Of a stretch of 64,000 bases of DNA, positions 21,231 to 34,276 are shown one piece after another (within the stretch, counting starts at the first letter, position 1; each line of letters begins with the position of its first letter). Both the position numbers and the translations under genes were made by a program. Origin of the DNA: Cryptomeria japonica (Eukaryota; Streptophyta; Pinopsida; Cupressales; Cupressaceae); NCBI RefSeq assembly GCF_030272615.1, contig NC_081414.1:340110502-340174501 (forward strand), written 5' to 3'. The notes under the pieces are model-generated. The model did not search any database. It saw only the letters and a list, made by a program, of their open reading frames with translations, and was not told the origin of the DNA.

Positions 21231-21607
21231 AAATCTCTTTTGGAATAGAACCTTCCAGATTGGGTGTTTCACTCCCAAATGGGCATGTTTCCTCAAGGAC
21301 ACATGCCACTCCTTCAAATGACACGTGTCCTTATTAAGGACACATTTCATTTACATCCATGATACATTCCCTTCTTAGGGACACATGTCTTCCTCTCAGC
21401 CCTCTCTATTTCTCATTCTAGCCTATTTAAACCCCCAATTTTCCTTCATTGTTCATCCACTTTCATTTTACACACTCTCATAATGCAGAATTGATCATCC
21501 ATTTCCATTTTCATTACCTCATAATGCAAAAATATTTACTCATATTTTACTCATCGACATCCATTTAGCATAGAATTTGGCATCCCATCTTAGCTTAGTT
21601 TCCATCT

Positions 21608-22891
21608 TGTATTTGTCAGATATTGCTACTGCTTGGATATGTTATTGTCATTGATGTCAACATATTCCTATGTTCTGGTGATTGCAAAGAGTTGTTTTGG
21701 TGTTCCAGTGATTGTTGAGAGTTATTTTGGTTAGTTTATTTGTTTGATATGTTGAATCAACTAGAGATACTTCATTCCATATTGATTTCATGATGTTATG
21801 TGGTGATTTGATTGAGTTATGGATTCTGGTATGAAAATTGGTTTTTCAATGTTCAGTGTTGTAGTGTTCAAGTGTTTGATCCATTGTGCTCTGGAATGAT
21901 TATATCTTGAGTTGCGGATTTGGGAGAGTGTTTGGTATGTTCGTGTATATCTTCAATTCAAATGGTTCATGATTTGGTGCTCCATAAGTTATCTTTCTTG
22001 TCCCAATTATTGTTGTTGAAGTGTTCTTGAGTATTAGTGTGTTGATCGATGTAGATTTGATTAAGTGGTGTTGGCGCAGCTATTGTGGATGATTCTAACG
22101 TGCTTTTTGGTGTTTACTAATTGTGTCCTATTTGTTTTGGTGGTTTGCATTGATCATTATGCATTTTCTTGAATATCTTATGGGTTTGGCGATATTCTTT
22201 GTGTTATGCGACATCTTTGGTGGAGTAGCATGTTACGGTTGATCTTGGCAATATTTATGGCATGTTCAAGGATTTGATTTGGGTCCATGTTATGTCAGTT
22301 ATGGGATTGTATTGGTCCAATGGTTCATTTATGTATCGTTTGATGAAATTTTGTAATTACTTGTTAAGGGTTGAGTCGACCTTGTAGTCAAGGTTGATGA
22401 TTTGTATAAATAGGTGTTATATTCATGTAATTTGCATGTGGTTGTTGTGTTTGCATTATCAGAGAGTGGTGTATGAGTAAACAAATGAATTTATCTTTTG
22501 ATGTGAAGTATAGAGTAGAGTGTGTTGTAGGGCAAACAATTGTGTTTAACCGGAATTGTCATTAGGCATTTGGAGATGCTTTTCTTTCAGTTCATCTAAA
22601 CAACATTGTTGTTTGAATGTTATTGTAAGGTAGTGAACCTTCCCTGGGGGTTATAACCTTTCATATTATCATATTTTGAGCAGTGAGCTCTAGCCAGCCC
22701 ATCATGGTTTTTCCTTTAACTGGGTTTTCCACGTCAAAAATATTGGTGTTGTGTGTGTGTTTCTATTATAGTTTTTATCTTTATTCTTATTGCAGATAAT
22801 CAGATTTGAAGTTGTGCTTAAATTGTTTAATCTGGTGAAAACTAATTCACCCCCCCCCCCTCTCACTTTTCCTTCATTGTTGTTGCCAACA
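21608..22891 (+). repeat. Solo LTR F, copia family of element C, plus strand
   Basis: It is homologous end to end with the C LTRs in reverse: TGTCATTGATGTCAACATAT-like start, TTTGTATAAATAGG TATA-like block (about 22403-22416), TTTTCCACGTCAAAA, a C-run and the end GTTGTTGCCAACA. No internal region or second LTR is present, so it is a solo LTR left by LTR-LTR recombination. Flanking pentamers (CATCT, ACATT) do not match, so the target duplication is lost or my boundary is a few bases off. Confidence 0.75.
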
Positions 22892-23127
22892 ACATTCACT
22901 ATCATGGAGCACAATCGAGTATCTATCATACAACAAACAAACATCAAATCGCAAAACTATCAAATTGAAGAATAATCTAGAGTTTGCAATTTTATTGCTT
23001 CTATTTTCTTTATCTAGTTTTCTTCTTTCTTAATATCCTAATCTTGAGTGTAGTTTAAATGTGTGTTTGGTGATTGCTTAGTTCATCTTTTCAGTCTTTT
23101 AGTTTACATTCATAATTTTCTACATAC

Positions 23128-24238
23128 AATATCAAAAAGAGAGTTCCACGTCTATAGATTGGACTAGGTGAGTGTAAGATTCTAGAACTCAATTGTAAAC
23201 AAAGGATTGGAATCATTGTATCAATATAACCTGTATGCTAGGAATGTGAATTAATCAATTAAAACACCTTAACACACCAATAAGACATTATATTAAGGAA
23301 TTAATCAACAAACAAAGTAGAAGAGCACTCCCCAATGGCGTCTCATTGTCCTCTATCTCCAAGGACCTTGTTGGTCTATTGATTGGCTCTCAACAGCATG
23401 GACCTCCAAGATGAAAACTTGAAGAACGAGTATGCAATACCATGATCCTATGATCTAAATGAAGATGAGATGAATGATCAAGATTCTAGATTAACATGGT
23501 TGTTATGCTATAATTAAATAAACACTATGCTAAATGCAAAAACTATGGATGTTGTTATGCTCAATATGTATGCAAAGTTTCAGAATGCAAGATTGAGGAT
23601 ACTAGATTAAGGATCCTTTCATGAATGAAAAGTGGGGGCATTTTTACCTTTTCTAAGGTATAAGCCTAGGTTCTAGGATTCAATGGTCTAGATTCAACCT
23701 GGAGAGATGGATGGTGAGAGATGAAGAGGTTAAAGGCTTGGGGAGATATGACACTTGTCATTCTTGGAAGGACAAGTGGCAAGGTAATCTCCAACAAATG
23801 CCACACATGTCCTATAAGAGTTCAAGTGGCATGGAGAGGGCTGACATGTGACTAGGAGGCCATATGTCCTTGTGAGGGGAGATACGACTCCATAAGAGGT
23901 TAGGATAGGGGTCATTTGAAGGGATAAGGTTGGTTCAATCCAAGGTTAGATGGTAGATTGGAGGGTTAGGAGGGTAGTTTAGGTTAGAAGACATGTGACC
24001 CAATTTGAATTTAAAAATTCAAATTAAGTGGGAGGGGATAATTAAATAAGACAAATTAATTAAATTTGCTCATTTAATTAGGAAAGTGGAGAAAATGATT
24101 TATGATGGGAAGAATTTTTAAAAAATTAACTATATAAATAAATTATTTAATTTATTTATAAGTAGAAGAATTAAGAATCCATTAATTAAATAAATCATAT
24201 TTAATTAATTCTCTCCAGGCCAATTTTCAATGTATACA
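23128..24238 (-). repeat. Degenerate LTR-like sequence, minus strand
   Basis: Read on the minus strand it starts TGTATACATTG (24238). It has an ATTAATTAAATAAAT-rich first third like the U3 of the H LTR, CACATGTC/CAAGTGTC phrases, then a less AT-rich second half. No PBS or partner was found, and boundaries are uncertain. Confidence 0.3.
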
Positions 24239-25274
24239 TAACCTTATCCTTCAAGTTAATATCCTTATATGTGAATCAAAGATATAGTAGGGTTTTAAGC
24301 AAAGTATTGAGTCGAGGTGGATTTATTTTTTTAAATGAGGATAGTTTGATAGAGGTACTACTTAAAGGTATTTGTAATAATTATATTCTATATATTTTTA
24401 ACTTACTATTTTATAATCTAAATTAAATTTTGTAAAGAGTAGACAAACTATATGGGTGTGCATCTAGTTGAAAGAATGGTAGTATATATATCATAATTAT
24501 TGTCTAGGTGTATATGCATAATTTTATGTTTTGACTAATGTTAGTGTTCCAGGTTGTGTGGTTTCATGTTTTCATGTTTTGACTAATATATCAATAGCGT
24601 TTTCATGTTTTCTTAATGTTTTCTAGCATACCCTAATTTAGAAATTAAAAAAAATTAAACTCTAAAATCAGAAGATTTAAAAAAACTAAATTAAAGTTAT
24701 TCATTTTTTAATTTAAATAAAAAATTCAAAATACAAAAGACGGAAGGTTTCTATAAATTTAGAGGCAGATATGGTTTTGTGAGCGAAACTTGTTAGAGCA
24801 GATCAGGATCCCATTTTTGTGCAGGTCACTATTGGAAAAAAATGAACTTGCAATCATTTAAAAAATAATCAAATACATTTACAAAATGGGATCATGTTTG
24901 GTAATAATCATAATCCTGTTTGGTAATAAAAAAGATCCCCTTTCATAGATTTAAGCTTGATATCCCAACACGTAACAGGATCTCATTCCAAATTAAGGCT
25001 CGAGATCTTGAAGCACAACAAGATCTCATTTTTCAAAAAACATGATCATGTTTTGTTTAGTGATTTTTTGTATTTTTGGCTAAGTCTGGAAAACTTCCAT
25101 AAGTGCACTCATCTTCTTGCTTTATCATTCATTATCTATTTTTTTTGGAATTCAACGTACAATCAACAATCAAATGCTTATAATTACCACTAAGTCAACA
25201 CTGATTAGGTTTATTTATGAATGTTGACCATTTTAAAATTTTATATCTCTTGATATATTTTATATAGATTTTCT
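24239..25274. other. AT-rich intergenic stretch, nothing recognised
   Basis: Poly-A/T-rich tracts (for example about 24640-24740) and short palindromes. I see no coding sequence, repeat boundary or RNA gene here. Confidence 0.4.
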
Positions 25275-25560
25275 ATAAGATGAACATGTTATCATTTTTA
25301 GTCTATTTGGTGGCACTTGTTGCCTCATGATGTCTTAGAATTGAAGCTCAATTTTTTTCTTGGTGCAATGGATGTACAATTTTTGGTAGGAAATACACTC
25401 AATGGATTCTTCTTGAGAAAGATCAATAAGAGGCTTTAACAAGGTCATTAATAGGAGTAATAGGTAGTTGTAGTATCCTTGGTTGTAAGGCTCACATTTT
25501 TTAACAATTGGATGGGCTTGGAGAAAGCAATGGTTTTTTAGAAGCTATTAATGTAACTAG
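25275..25560 (+). mobile_element. tRNA-derived SINE, copy 1
   Basis: It is homologous with 49572-49865. A pol III A box, TAGTCTATTTGG (25299-25310), and a weak B box, GAATTGAAGCTC (25338-25349), have tRNA-like spacing with GTTGCCTCATGATGTC between them. The shared body continues past AACTCAATGGATTCTT-like sequence. The 3' boundary is unclear. Confidence 0.6.
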
Positions 25561-28500
25561 TTAGTACATTATATCACAAAGAAAAAACATGGAAATAATA
25601 CCTCTAGATAAGTGGAGTGATGTAGATGGCCATGTCCTACTCATTAACGATGATGCACGTGTTAAGTATGTTGGTCTAAGATAAGGTTTGACAAGTTGAC
25701 AATTCATAGCCTAGAAAGAGTGCAATAGTATACAGCCTAATGAAATTATAATGATAAAATTAATTGTGTAGCGTGCAACAATAACAATGATGTAGTTGAT
25801 TATACAATTGATTAAACTATGTGACTAAAAATGTTGTGATCAATTAACCAATTAATTAAGCAATATGAGATAGAAATTTTGTGATTGATTAACCAATGGA
25901 AGCACATAAGTAATAAGAGTGCAATAATATACAACCCAATGAAATTATAATGAATAAATCGGATCTAAATCATATTTTTTGTAAATGTATGCTACATTGA
26001 ATTCACCAAATTAGGATGTATGAAAATGAGATCATAGGCCTATGGATGCAAATTAAGATCTTAAATTTTTATGACATATCATTGCAACACGAATAAAGTT
26101 CAACTACAACCCTAATAGGAGAGTTGAACACTTTGATGTTCCTTTGTTGCAATGGAATTGAGATTGTAAAGTATGTGTTTAAGATCGAGGTTAAATGATG
26201 AAAAAATGATCTTTTAGCAATAACAGTAAATTACATAACTAGATTCCAATGCAGTAGGCTAGATATGGAAATAGGGCACAAAAAGGAACTTGCATCTTCA
26301 AATTGAGTCTCAAAGTGCCAGACTAGAGTATTGGGCACCCCAACCTGAGGGTGTCTATGAAAATAGAAAGGAGAAAATTCACAGTCAAGATGTTTTGTAG
26401 GTTTGTCTCTCAAAAAAATAGTTGAAAACAATCAAACACATATGTTGGGCTTCATAGTCATGGGTTTTCATCTATTAAAAATTTAGAAATGTTTGTCATT
26501 GTTTGTTCTAGTCGTTTGTAATACTCTTGCCATCGGATCTCAACTTACACACACAAAAAACAAGGTAGAAGGGTTATATTGTATAGGGGCTTTCCTAAGT
26601 AAAACCCGTTGTTGGTGTTCCCACCTCCACAAAATCTATGATTGATGAAAGAGATCTTCTCCTTGGAAGGAAAAGGGCTAAAATATTAAGAGAAATTCTT
26701 AAATTGAAAAATATTACCTCAAATATGAAAGCCTTGGCATGAAGCCTTAGTAAAGGATTTATGTTGCTAGAAGATGTTAATGCATGCCTTCATCATGGAG
26801 AAACCCAACAAAATTGATGATGATTATTGTAACAAAGATGTATGCTTGAATTCTTCTTGCTCCTTGATTATATATTTGTGCTTAATTGCCTTGATTGTGT
26901 GAATTGAATGTTTGAAATGGGAGAGGGAGTTTTATTTATATTCAACTTACACTTTTTTAAAATCAATTTTGGGGAGGTACAACATTGGTGGGTAGATTCT
27001 CACTACTTTCAAACCTAACATTCATATTTCAAAATTTGAGGCCAAACTGCTTGGATAGGGATGTTGGGCACCCTATTCCTAGTAATTTGAGCTAGTAAAA
27101 AGATTGTGAATAGAGGAATATGCCAATTCAATTGAAAGTATCCCAAAAATTAGCACAATCAAACATAAATTAGGTACATATTAAGCACAACTACCAAAGT
27201 GGTTCCAAATTAAGTGTAAAATTGTAAAGGGACACAATTTACTACACTACACTTGGGATTGGAGATAAGTTAGGCATGACTTTTTAGGTGGTTTTTAACT
27301 CGTGATTTCTAATACCATTATATGGTTTCATGTATTATATGTCTTATATATTAGGTACATGAGATGAAGTTGGTGTTTAAGAGTCTTATAGTTGTTGAGT
27401 TACCTCCAGACTTTTTGGTTGGTGATACTCCTATAAGAATCTTGATCTGCAAGTATATTCTAATCTTGTTGATTTCAAAATAATATATTGGGTGACTATT
27501 GGAGTGTGGATTTTTTTAAAAGGGTTTTCTCACGTAAATCATTATGTTGTGATATGCATTATATTTATATTTAGTTTTGTTTAATTTTTATAACTATTAT
27601 AAATATATGATTTTTTTTTGCATTAGTCTCCTCTCAAGATTAGTGTAGGAAGTTGTTTTGCTATCTTATCTTCCTTAAAATAATAACCTTGTTAGTGTTG
27701 ATTGTGTTCTATAACCCTTGTCAAGAGTTGACATAGGTTTCATAATTTGTCCAAAACTCTAGAAACTTTTACACAACCAATTTTTTCTTTATTTTTTTTA
27801 ACTTGGGCAATTGACTAAAGCATGTAAATGGGAAATAAAATAATAATTAGAGGCATGTTTTAAGCATGATTAACCCTTTTAGATCTTAGATCTCATAGTT
27901 AAGTTATATTTAGTGGACAAGGAAGGAGGGAATGAAATGACAATAATATCCAACTTAGATTTATCTTCATGCCCCCAACCTGTCTATTCTGCATACAAAT
28001 GGAGTTTATATAACACACCATTTGATTTTTCATTCATGCTTGCAAAATATAGAAATCTATTTCCTTCTCTCTTCTAGCTCTCGCCCCATAGGCTCGATCT
28101 TGGAAATCATCTCTTGTTGGTGGTGTTCCATCTCTTTCTTCTTTCTCTCAGTTATAAGCATGCTACTATCAACTTTATATAGAAAATTCAAAGTTTGACT
28201 ATTTTCTCTAACATTATTTTTCCACATTTATTGAATTCAAAATTATTTGTGCAAACTTGTCTCTCAAACTTCTAAATCCATCAGTAGTTTACTTAGAGCA
28301 ATTAAATGTTAGAGCATTATAACAACTAGAGTTATGTTTTTTTTGTTTAGGTTCACTTAGTTGTGCTTTTATTCTTCTAGTTGCTTTAGTTATGCATCTA
28401 ATTTAGCTAGAGTTGAGCATTTTTTAGCTCCTCATGCTTGCACTTTAGTTCTCCTAATTTTAGATTGGGGAATCTTTGTGTTCTCTATATAAGCACATCA

Positions 28501-28636
28501 TTAATCCTATAATCATTTCTTTTGAGGAATATGGCACATTTTTCTTGCTACTCTCATTTGTGGAAGGTGTTTTAGTTTGCCATTTGATCCTATACAGGAA
28601 TATGGCACATTTTTCTAACATTGATCCTATACAGTG
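25561..28636. other. AT-rich intergenic region, nothing recognised
   Basis: No convincing protein or RNA gene. Short diverged direct repeats occur. At the right end GGAATATGGCACATTTTTCT occurs twice (about 28527 and 28598) with TTGATCCTATACAG nearby, just upstream of the LINE ORF1. Part of this may be the LINE 5' UTR. Confidence 0.35.
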
Positions 28637-30063
28637 ATTCAGTTTGATGGTTCTACTTCGGAGAGCTCTCTATTCATGCCTATGGTTTCTGATCCTATAC
28701 CCGATGTGTCGCTTGTTCATGACAAACAAACTATCACTAAACCTCCTACTGATAACACGAATCTCAAAGGCTAGAAAAACATGTTGGTCAAAAACACTAA
28801 GACTATGGACCCCAACATCATCCCCGTCTACTCACAAATTAAGGAGGGAATGTCTTTAGAGCTCCCTAACATTGTTCTTGACCGCATTTTGCAAAACATG
28901 GCTAAAACTCTAGTGGGAAAATTCTTCTCCCTACGCCCCACAGTGGAGATGGTTAGAAAATGGGTCAAGGACAAATGGAAACTGAAAGGGAGTGTTTCTG
29001 TTAGTGCCATGCTTGGAGCCCTCTTCCTCTTTAAATTCACTATTGAGGAGGATGTTACTCTTGTCCTTTCTGGTTGTTGGTCCTATGGTCAAAACAATCT
29101 TTCCCTTTATCAATGGAAGACTGGTTTTGAGCCAGCGACTGATTTGCAGAAAACTGCTCTGGTTTGGGTTTGGCTCTCGGGGCTCCCCCTTGAATATTGG
29201 GATGAGTCCATCTTTAAATGGATTGGGAATTTCTTTGGTCATTTTGTTGGTGTTGATGAGATTACCATAATGAAATCACGCCTAGTCTATGCTTGTTTCT
29301 GTGTTCAACCTACTATGAGCATGAATCTCCCCAACTTTGTAACCCTCAAATCTAGGCTTGGTAGCTAGACTCAAGCCCTTGTTTATGAAAATGCCACCCT
29401 TTTCTGCCAAAAATACTGCAAAATTGGGCATATTATTTCTCAATGTAAAGCTCTGGCTCCCTTGCCTCTTTAGCTCAAGGGTTTAGCCTTGGATGAATGC
29501 CCTATGCCAAATGTTCCTCCCATTCATCAAGGCCCGATTATGGGGCATGTTGTGGCTCCTACTTTTGGCCCAGACCTACCTCCCCCTGTAGTTGAGGGTC
29601 CGGTTATGGAAGAAGACCCCTTTTCTGAGAGTATTATCAACCTTCTCAAATCTCCTACAAAGTTTGTGGACGAGGCCTCTAAATCAGCCCTGAAGGAATA
29701 GTGCATCTCCCCAATGACTAGCTCGATTTCACGGTTGATCAACTAGAAGATGGAGAGATTGAGAGAGACCCCATTCTCAACCTGGAGATGACTCACTCCC
29801 CGATGGTGTTATCTCATCCCACTCCGCACTAGGGTATCCCCTCCCCTGATGCTCCTGGTGCATCATCCAGCAATTGCATGACTCTTGTTGATGAGGGTTG
29901 GATTACTCAAAGACACAAAACCAAGAATACAAATCCCGATGTGGGGATGAACCTTAAAGTGGGTCGACCATCGCAAAGAGTATTGAGACATAAGGAAGTA
30001 GCAAGGGATATTGCCAATGGCAGGCAGTGGACCTTGGAGACATCCATAAAAGATAATAAATGA
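28637..30063 (+). pseudogene. LINE ORF1, DUF4283-like RNA-binding protein with knuckle
   Basis: The frame opens about 28637 and passes a TAG at a likely Trp (28772). It encodes a DUF4283-like domain: LPNIVLDRILQNMAKTLVGK, WVKDKWKLKG, WVWLSGLPLEYWDESIFKWI. A TAG at 29366 sits at a Trp position. A CX3CX3HX4C knuckle CQKYCKIGHIISQC (about 29406-29447) follows. After a frameshift near 29740 the tail runs to a TGA at 30061-30063, ending GRQWTLETSIKDNK. ORF1 of plant L1 elements binds the element RNA. Confidence 0.82.
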
Positions 30064-31100
30064 AGGTCCTCTAATGGAATATGAGGGGCCTCAAAAACCC
30101 CCGAAAGCAATATGCTCTTAAGAATTATATTTTTGAAACTAAAATTATGGTCCTACTCCTCCAATAAGTTAAGATGTCTATGTCTTCCTTTTCCCTTGTT
30201 GCTGGAAAAATTTGGCCTCGTGCTAAGTTTGTTATCAGTGATGCTACTGGAGCCTCTGGTGGCTTAGTTACCATGTGGGACCCCTCCCATTTCTCTGGCA
30301 GTCTTCTCTCCTCCTCAACCAACCATTTGGTCTCTGAAGTCTCTTCCCCGATGGACTCCTTCCTTCTCATTAATGTATATGCCCCCAATATCAGATTGGG
30401 TAGACTGAATCTTTGTAACAACATAACTACTCTAATACAAAGTAATGCCAATGCCCACTAGTTGATTGTGGGTGATTTCAACTCTCCTCTGATCCCCTCT
30501 GAGAAGTTGGGGGGGCTCCTAGAGTACTCTAACAGTATGATTGATCTTGTCGACTTCATTAGAAGGAATGGGTTAATGGATGTGGAACTAATGGGGCAAA
30601 AATTCACTTGGTCCAATCTTAGGAAGGGAAAGGGTCTTATTCAGGTCAAACTTGACAGATTTCTCATCTCAGGCAACTGGGGAATTGGTCCCTCTTTGAA
30701 GCTCACTGCCCTCCCCGAAACGGTCTTTGATCACAATCCCCTACTCCTTTGGAATACCATGAATGTTGTGAGGAAAATCATCCTTTTAGGTATGAAATTA
30801 TGTGGAACTCTCATTCGAATTTTAAGGACTGCATTAAAAGATGGTGGAGCACCTACATCCCTGGCACACCTATGTTCTGGATTGCCCAGAAGCTTGATTT
30901 GGTCAAAAGGAATGTCTGGGGTTGGAATAAATATACCTTCGGGGATATCTTAAGGCAAAAAAAGGAGTTCAATAGTAAACTGATTGTTATCCAAGAACAC
31001 ATTGAACAAGGTGACTCCCTTGAAGCTACCCATATGGAGGAGGCTGCTCTCTATAGAAAATGCAAGGAAAACTCCCACAAAGAAGAACTCTAGTAGAAAC
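30060..31100 (+). pseudogene. LINE ORF2, AP-type endonuclease domain
   Basis: The ATG at 30060-30062 overlaps the ORF1 stop (ATGA). The domain starts MKVL then WNMRGLKNPRKQ, as in plant L1 endonucleases (WN.RGL). Later blocks are FLLINVYAP, VGDFNSPL (about 30468-30491), FTWSN, KLDRFLIS and FDHNPLLL. Asp and His of the final DH pair are kept, but the early Glu region (LLQE) has a stop at about 30167. A TAG replaces the Trp before LIVGDFN (30459-30461). The enzyme nicks target DNA. Confidence 0.85.
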
Positions 31101-32700
31101 AAAAATCTTGGGTTCAATGGCTCAAAGAGGGTGATAAGAATAGACTTTCTTTCACAAATCTTCTATTATCCATAGGCATAGAAACCACATCTCCTCCATC
31201 TTGGATGATAACAATCAAGAGGTCAATGATGAGGATAGTTTGAGCAGACTGACTACTAACTATTTTACAACTTTGTTTAGGGAAGATGGTGACTCTAGGG
31301 CCCCTACTGGGGAGGATCTTCTCAACTACCTCCCACCAGCCCTCTCGATGGAAGATAACAACCTCATTTTAGCCCCTATTTTTGAGGAGGAAGTCAAGTC
31401 TGTTGTTTTTGTTATGGGTTCCTTCAAAGCCCCAGGTCCTGATGGTTTCCCCCTGAATTTTTTCCAAGATTTATGGGATGTGGTGGGCCCTGATATTTTT
31501 TTGGCCACTAGGGATTTTTTCAGATATGGAATGCTTCTTAACAAGCTCAATTACATATTCATTTCCTTTGTCCTAAAAGTTTAGGAGGTGTCTAGTCTCA
31601 AGGACTTCCACCCTATCAGTCTCTACAACACTATTTATAAAATCTTCAGCAAAGTTCTTGTTAATAGGCTCAAACCTTTCCTGGATTCTCTGATTAGCCC
31701 TTCCCATAAAGGTTTTGTCCCAGGTAGACAAATTCTTGATGCGGCCATCTCTACTCATGAGATAATCCACTCCATGGACAAGTGTCATCAGTCAGGGATG
31801 GTGCTCAAGCTTGACATCTCCAAGGCTTATGATAGAGTCAATTGGAACTTCCTTTTCAAAGTTCTCAAGAGAATGGGTTTTGGAGATAAACTCATCAAAC
31901 TTATTGAGGAATGCATATCTACGATCACCTACTTTGTGCTTCTCAACGGGAGCCCTCTAGAGAAGTTCAAGGCCTCTAGAGGTCTATGACAAGGGGATCC
32001 TCTCTCCCCTTACCTTTTCATTATCCTTGTTGAAGTGTTGGCTTCTAATTTGAACTCCATGGTTCACAGGAGAGCTCTCTTGGGCATCAAGCCTGCCTCT
32101 ATGGTGCCTCCTAATGTTTTGCAGTAGTTCATCAATGACGCTATTCTCTTTGGTATCTCCTCTATGTGGGAAGCTAAGGCTTGGAAATCCTTTCTCAACT
32201 CTTATGATATGGCCTCTGGCCAATACATTAACTATGAGAAGAGCAAAATTTACTTCTTTCACACTCATGTCTAACTCCAAGATAAAGTCTACAGAATCCT
32301 TGGTTGTCAAAGGGCCTGCCTCCTTGGCACCTACCTCAGTCTCCCTTTGATTATCAAAGATGTCTCTAATTCCTTCTGGATCTCTATCCTCAAAAGAATG
32401 CAGAAGAAGTTGGATGGTTGGAAAGGTAGATTCTTCAGTAGTGCTGTGAAATTGCAGCTGCTCTCCTCCTCCCTCCAGGGGATCCCTATGTACTTCCTCT
32501 CCCTTTTTAAGATTTTTGCGGCTATGGCTGCTAAGCTGGAGAATATCCAAAATGCTTTCCTTTGGAAAGGGATAGAAGAAAAGAAGAGTCTCGCCTTGTT
32601 GGGTTGGGATAGAGTTTGTCTATCAAAGGCCATGGGTGGGTTGGGAACCCGCAAGATCTCCAAGTTCAATAAGGCCCTTATGACCAAAATTGCCTAGAAT
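31101..32700 (+). pseudogene. LINE ORF2, reverse transcriptase domain with altered FADD
   Basis: The RT blocks in order are FKAPGPDGFPLNFFQDLWD, DFHPISLYNTIYKIFSKVL, FVPGRQILDAAI, VLKLDISKAYDRVNW (first Asp), QGDPLSPYLFIL and FINDAILFG (about 32128-32154). The usual FADD is FIND, so one of the paired catalytic Asp residues is Asn. TGA at 31987 is at the Arg of GLRQGDP, TAG at 32125 is at a Gln or Leu position, and TAA lies at about 32272. The thumb continues to LGTRKISKFNKALMTKI at 32695. Confidence 0.92.
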
Positions 32701-33660
32701 CTTTTGAATAAGGATGTAGATTGGAGCGGGATCATCAGGGCTAAATACCTAGGTAATGGGGACTTTTCCTCTATTCTGAAAGAGGAGGACCTCCCTAGGG
32801 GTTCCAAAATTCGGAACAACATCTTGAGCTACAAGGACCCTTTATCCCATGGTATGAGGTGGCTTATTGGAAATGGAAGGAATATTCTCTTCTAGGGGGA
32901 CTACTGGTTGGGAGAGAAGACCATTGCTTCTTCCCCCTCCCTTAGAAGGCTCTAGGATGTTGCCAAAAGCTTCTTTGGAGAAAGGGTCAGTGATTATTTC
33001 AACAACAACACTTAGAGGGCTTTGGAGGACTGCTACATTGATCATCCCTTCCTCCTCCCTGCTGCTAGAGAGCTCCAGAAGCTTTTGGCTTGCACGTTCC
33101 TCCCCTTTTTTCCTAGGGAAGATATATTCATTTGGAAGTGGGACCCTTTTGGGGATTTCTCTTTCATAACTGCCTACAACAACTTGCTAAGTGAACCCGA
33201 TTACACCTCTATCTGGAAAGAGGTCTAGAATCCCCAACTCATTCCCAAGGTTAATTTCTTTTAGTGGACTGCTCTCCTCAACAATATCTTGACCCAAGAT
33301 AATTTGGTCAAGCGGGGATTCCAATTTCCTAATAGATGCATCCTCTACAAAAATGATGAGGAAAGTCCTACTCATCCCTTCCTCCATTGTGCCTTTGCTT
33401 GGGAGCTCTAGGGGATGGTCTACAACAAGCTCAATATCTGTTGGATTATGACTGACAATTTGTTAAGTTTGTCCTAGGAGTTTTGGGGCCCCTCTTCCAA
33501 CCCCCTTATCCAACAACTATGGAAGCATATCCCCCCTCATGTGAGCTGGAGTATCTAGAAGGAAAGGAATGACAGGATATTCGAGGACAAAGAGGCCTCA
33601 GTGGAAACTGTGTTTGCTCGATTCTAAAGTTGATTCTTGAGAATATCTTTGTTTCTAAAA
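32701..33660 (+). pseudogene. LINE ORF2, zinc-binding (zf-RVT-like) region
   Basis: After the RT come WSGIIRAKYL, SFITAYNNLLSE and a zf-RVT-like segment: KEV*NPQLIPKVNFF*WTAL, CILYKNDEESPTHPFLHCAF and WEL*GMVYNKL. The asterisks are TAG codons at positions where this family has Trp. SI*KERNDRIF near 33553 also has TAG for Trp. This region is found between RT and RNase H in many plant LINE-derived proteins. It is heavily decayed. Confidence 0.8.
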
Positions 33661-34276
33661 CCCAGTTGGCCTCCAAGCCCCCCTCTACCTAGGACTAGGA
33701 AATTGCTAGATGTTGGAACATCCCCCCCCCCCTCGTTCTCTCTTTTTGACTTCTCTAAGAGACACCTAAGGTAAAGCACGATCTAGTCCCCTCTGACTAC
33801 ATATTTCAAACTCAATTTTGATGGGTTTGTCAGGGGGGTCTAGGTGTTGGTGGAGGGGTTTCATAACCCATTTGGGGGGCCTTGTTGTTGCTTATGCGGG
33901 CAAACTAAATGGGCACTCCTCTAATCAGGCTGAAGCTATGGCCTTAGCCTAGGGAATTCATCTCGCCCTCACCATTGGAATTAGGATTATGGATATTGAG
34001 GGTGACTCCAAGCTCATCATTAATGTTGTCAAAGGGTGGAATAGGCTTAATTGGACCATTGAGGGAACCATTAGGGACACCCTAAGGCTCATCTTCGAGC
34101 TTGATTTGTTTAAAATTATGCATGTCTACAAGGAAGGAAATAGAGTGGCGGATGCCCTGATGGCCATTTGCCTAAATATTTTAGGTTTGAGATGTTGGAG
34201 GAGCCATAATTCCCTCCCAGACCATGTTAACTTCCTTCTTCAAGAAGAGAAATCTAAAATTCCTACCAATGATTGA
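33661..34276 (+). pseudogene. LINE ORF2, RNase H domain
   Basis: The start KLNFDGFV is visible near 33808. A frameshifted middle follows, with TAG at the Trp of ALAWGI (near 33950). A clear C-terminal half follows at 33989-34276: IEGDSKLIINVVKGWNRLNW, HVYKEGNRVADALMAICLNI, then HVNFLLQEEKSKIP and a TGA. The DGF, EGDS and VADAL blocks match the plant RVT_3-type RNase H. Its presence marks this as one of the plant L1 lineages that carry RNase H. Confidence 0.85.

Larger units (their letters stand above)
20526..23127 (+). repeat. LTR of Ty3-like element E, split by solo LTR F
   Basis: It begins TGTAGACACC, the same start as the LTR of H (49866), after a PPT. It contains AATTAAAT-rich U3 sequence, a 71-bp tandem repeat array and a TATA-like CTATTTAAAC (about 21423-21432). 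The solo LTR F splits it at 21608-22891. The end near 23127 (TACATACA) is approximate. Without F it is about 1.3 kb. The internal and 5' parts of E are not identified. Confidence 0.5.

Noticed and set aside
21603-22896. Target duplication for solo LTR F
   Set aside because: CATCT and ACATT do not match; I could not find a matching pair within a few bases.
28828-29242. Minus-strand open frames over LINE ORF1
   Set aside because: They mirror the ORF1 coding strand and have no motifs.
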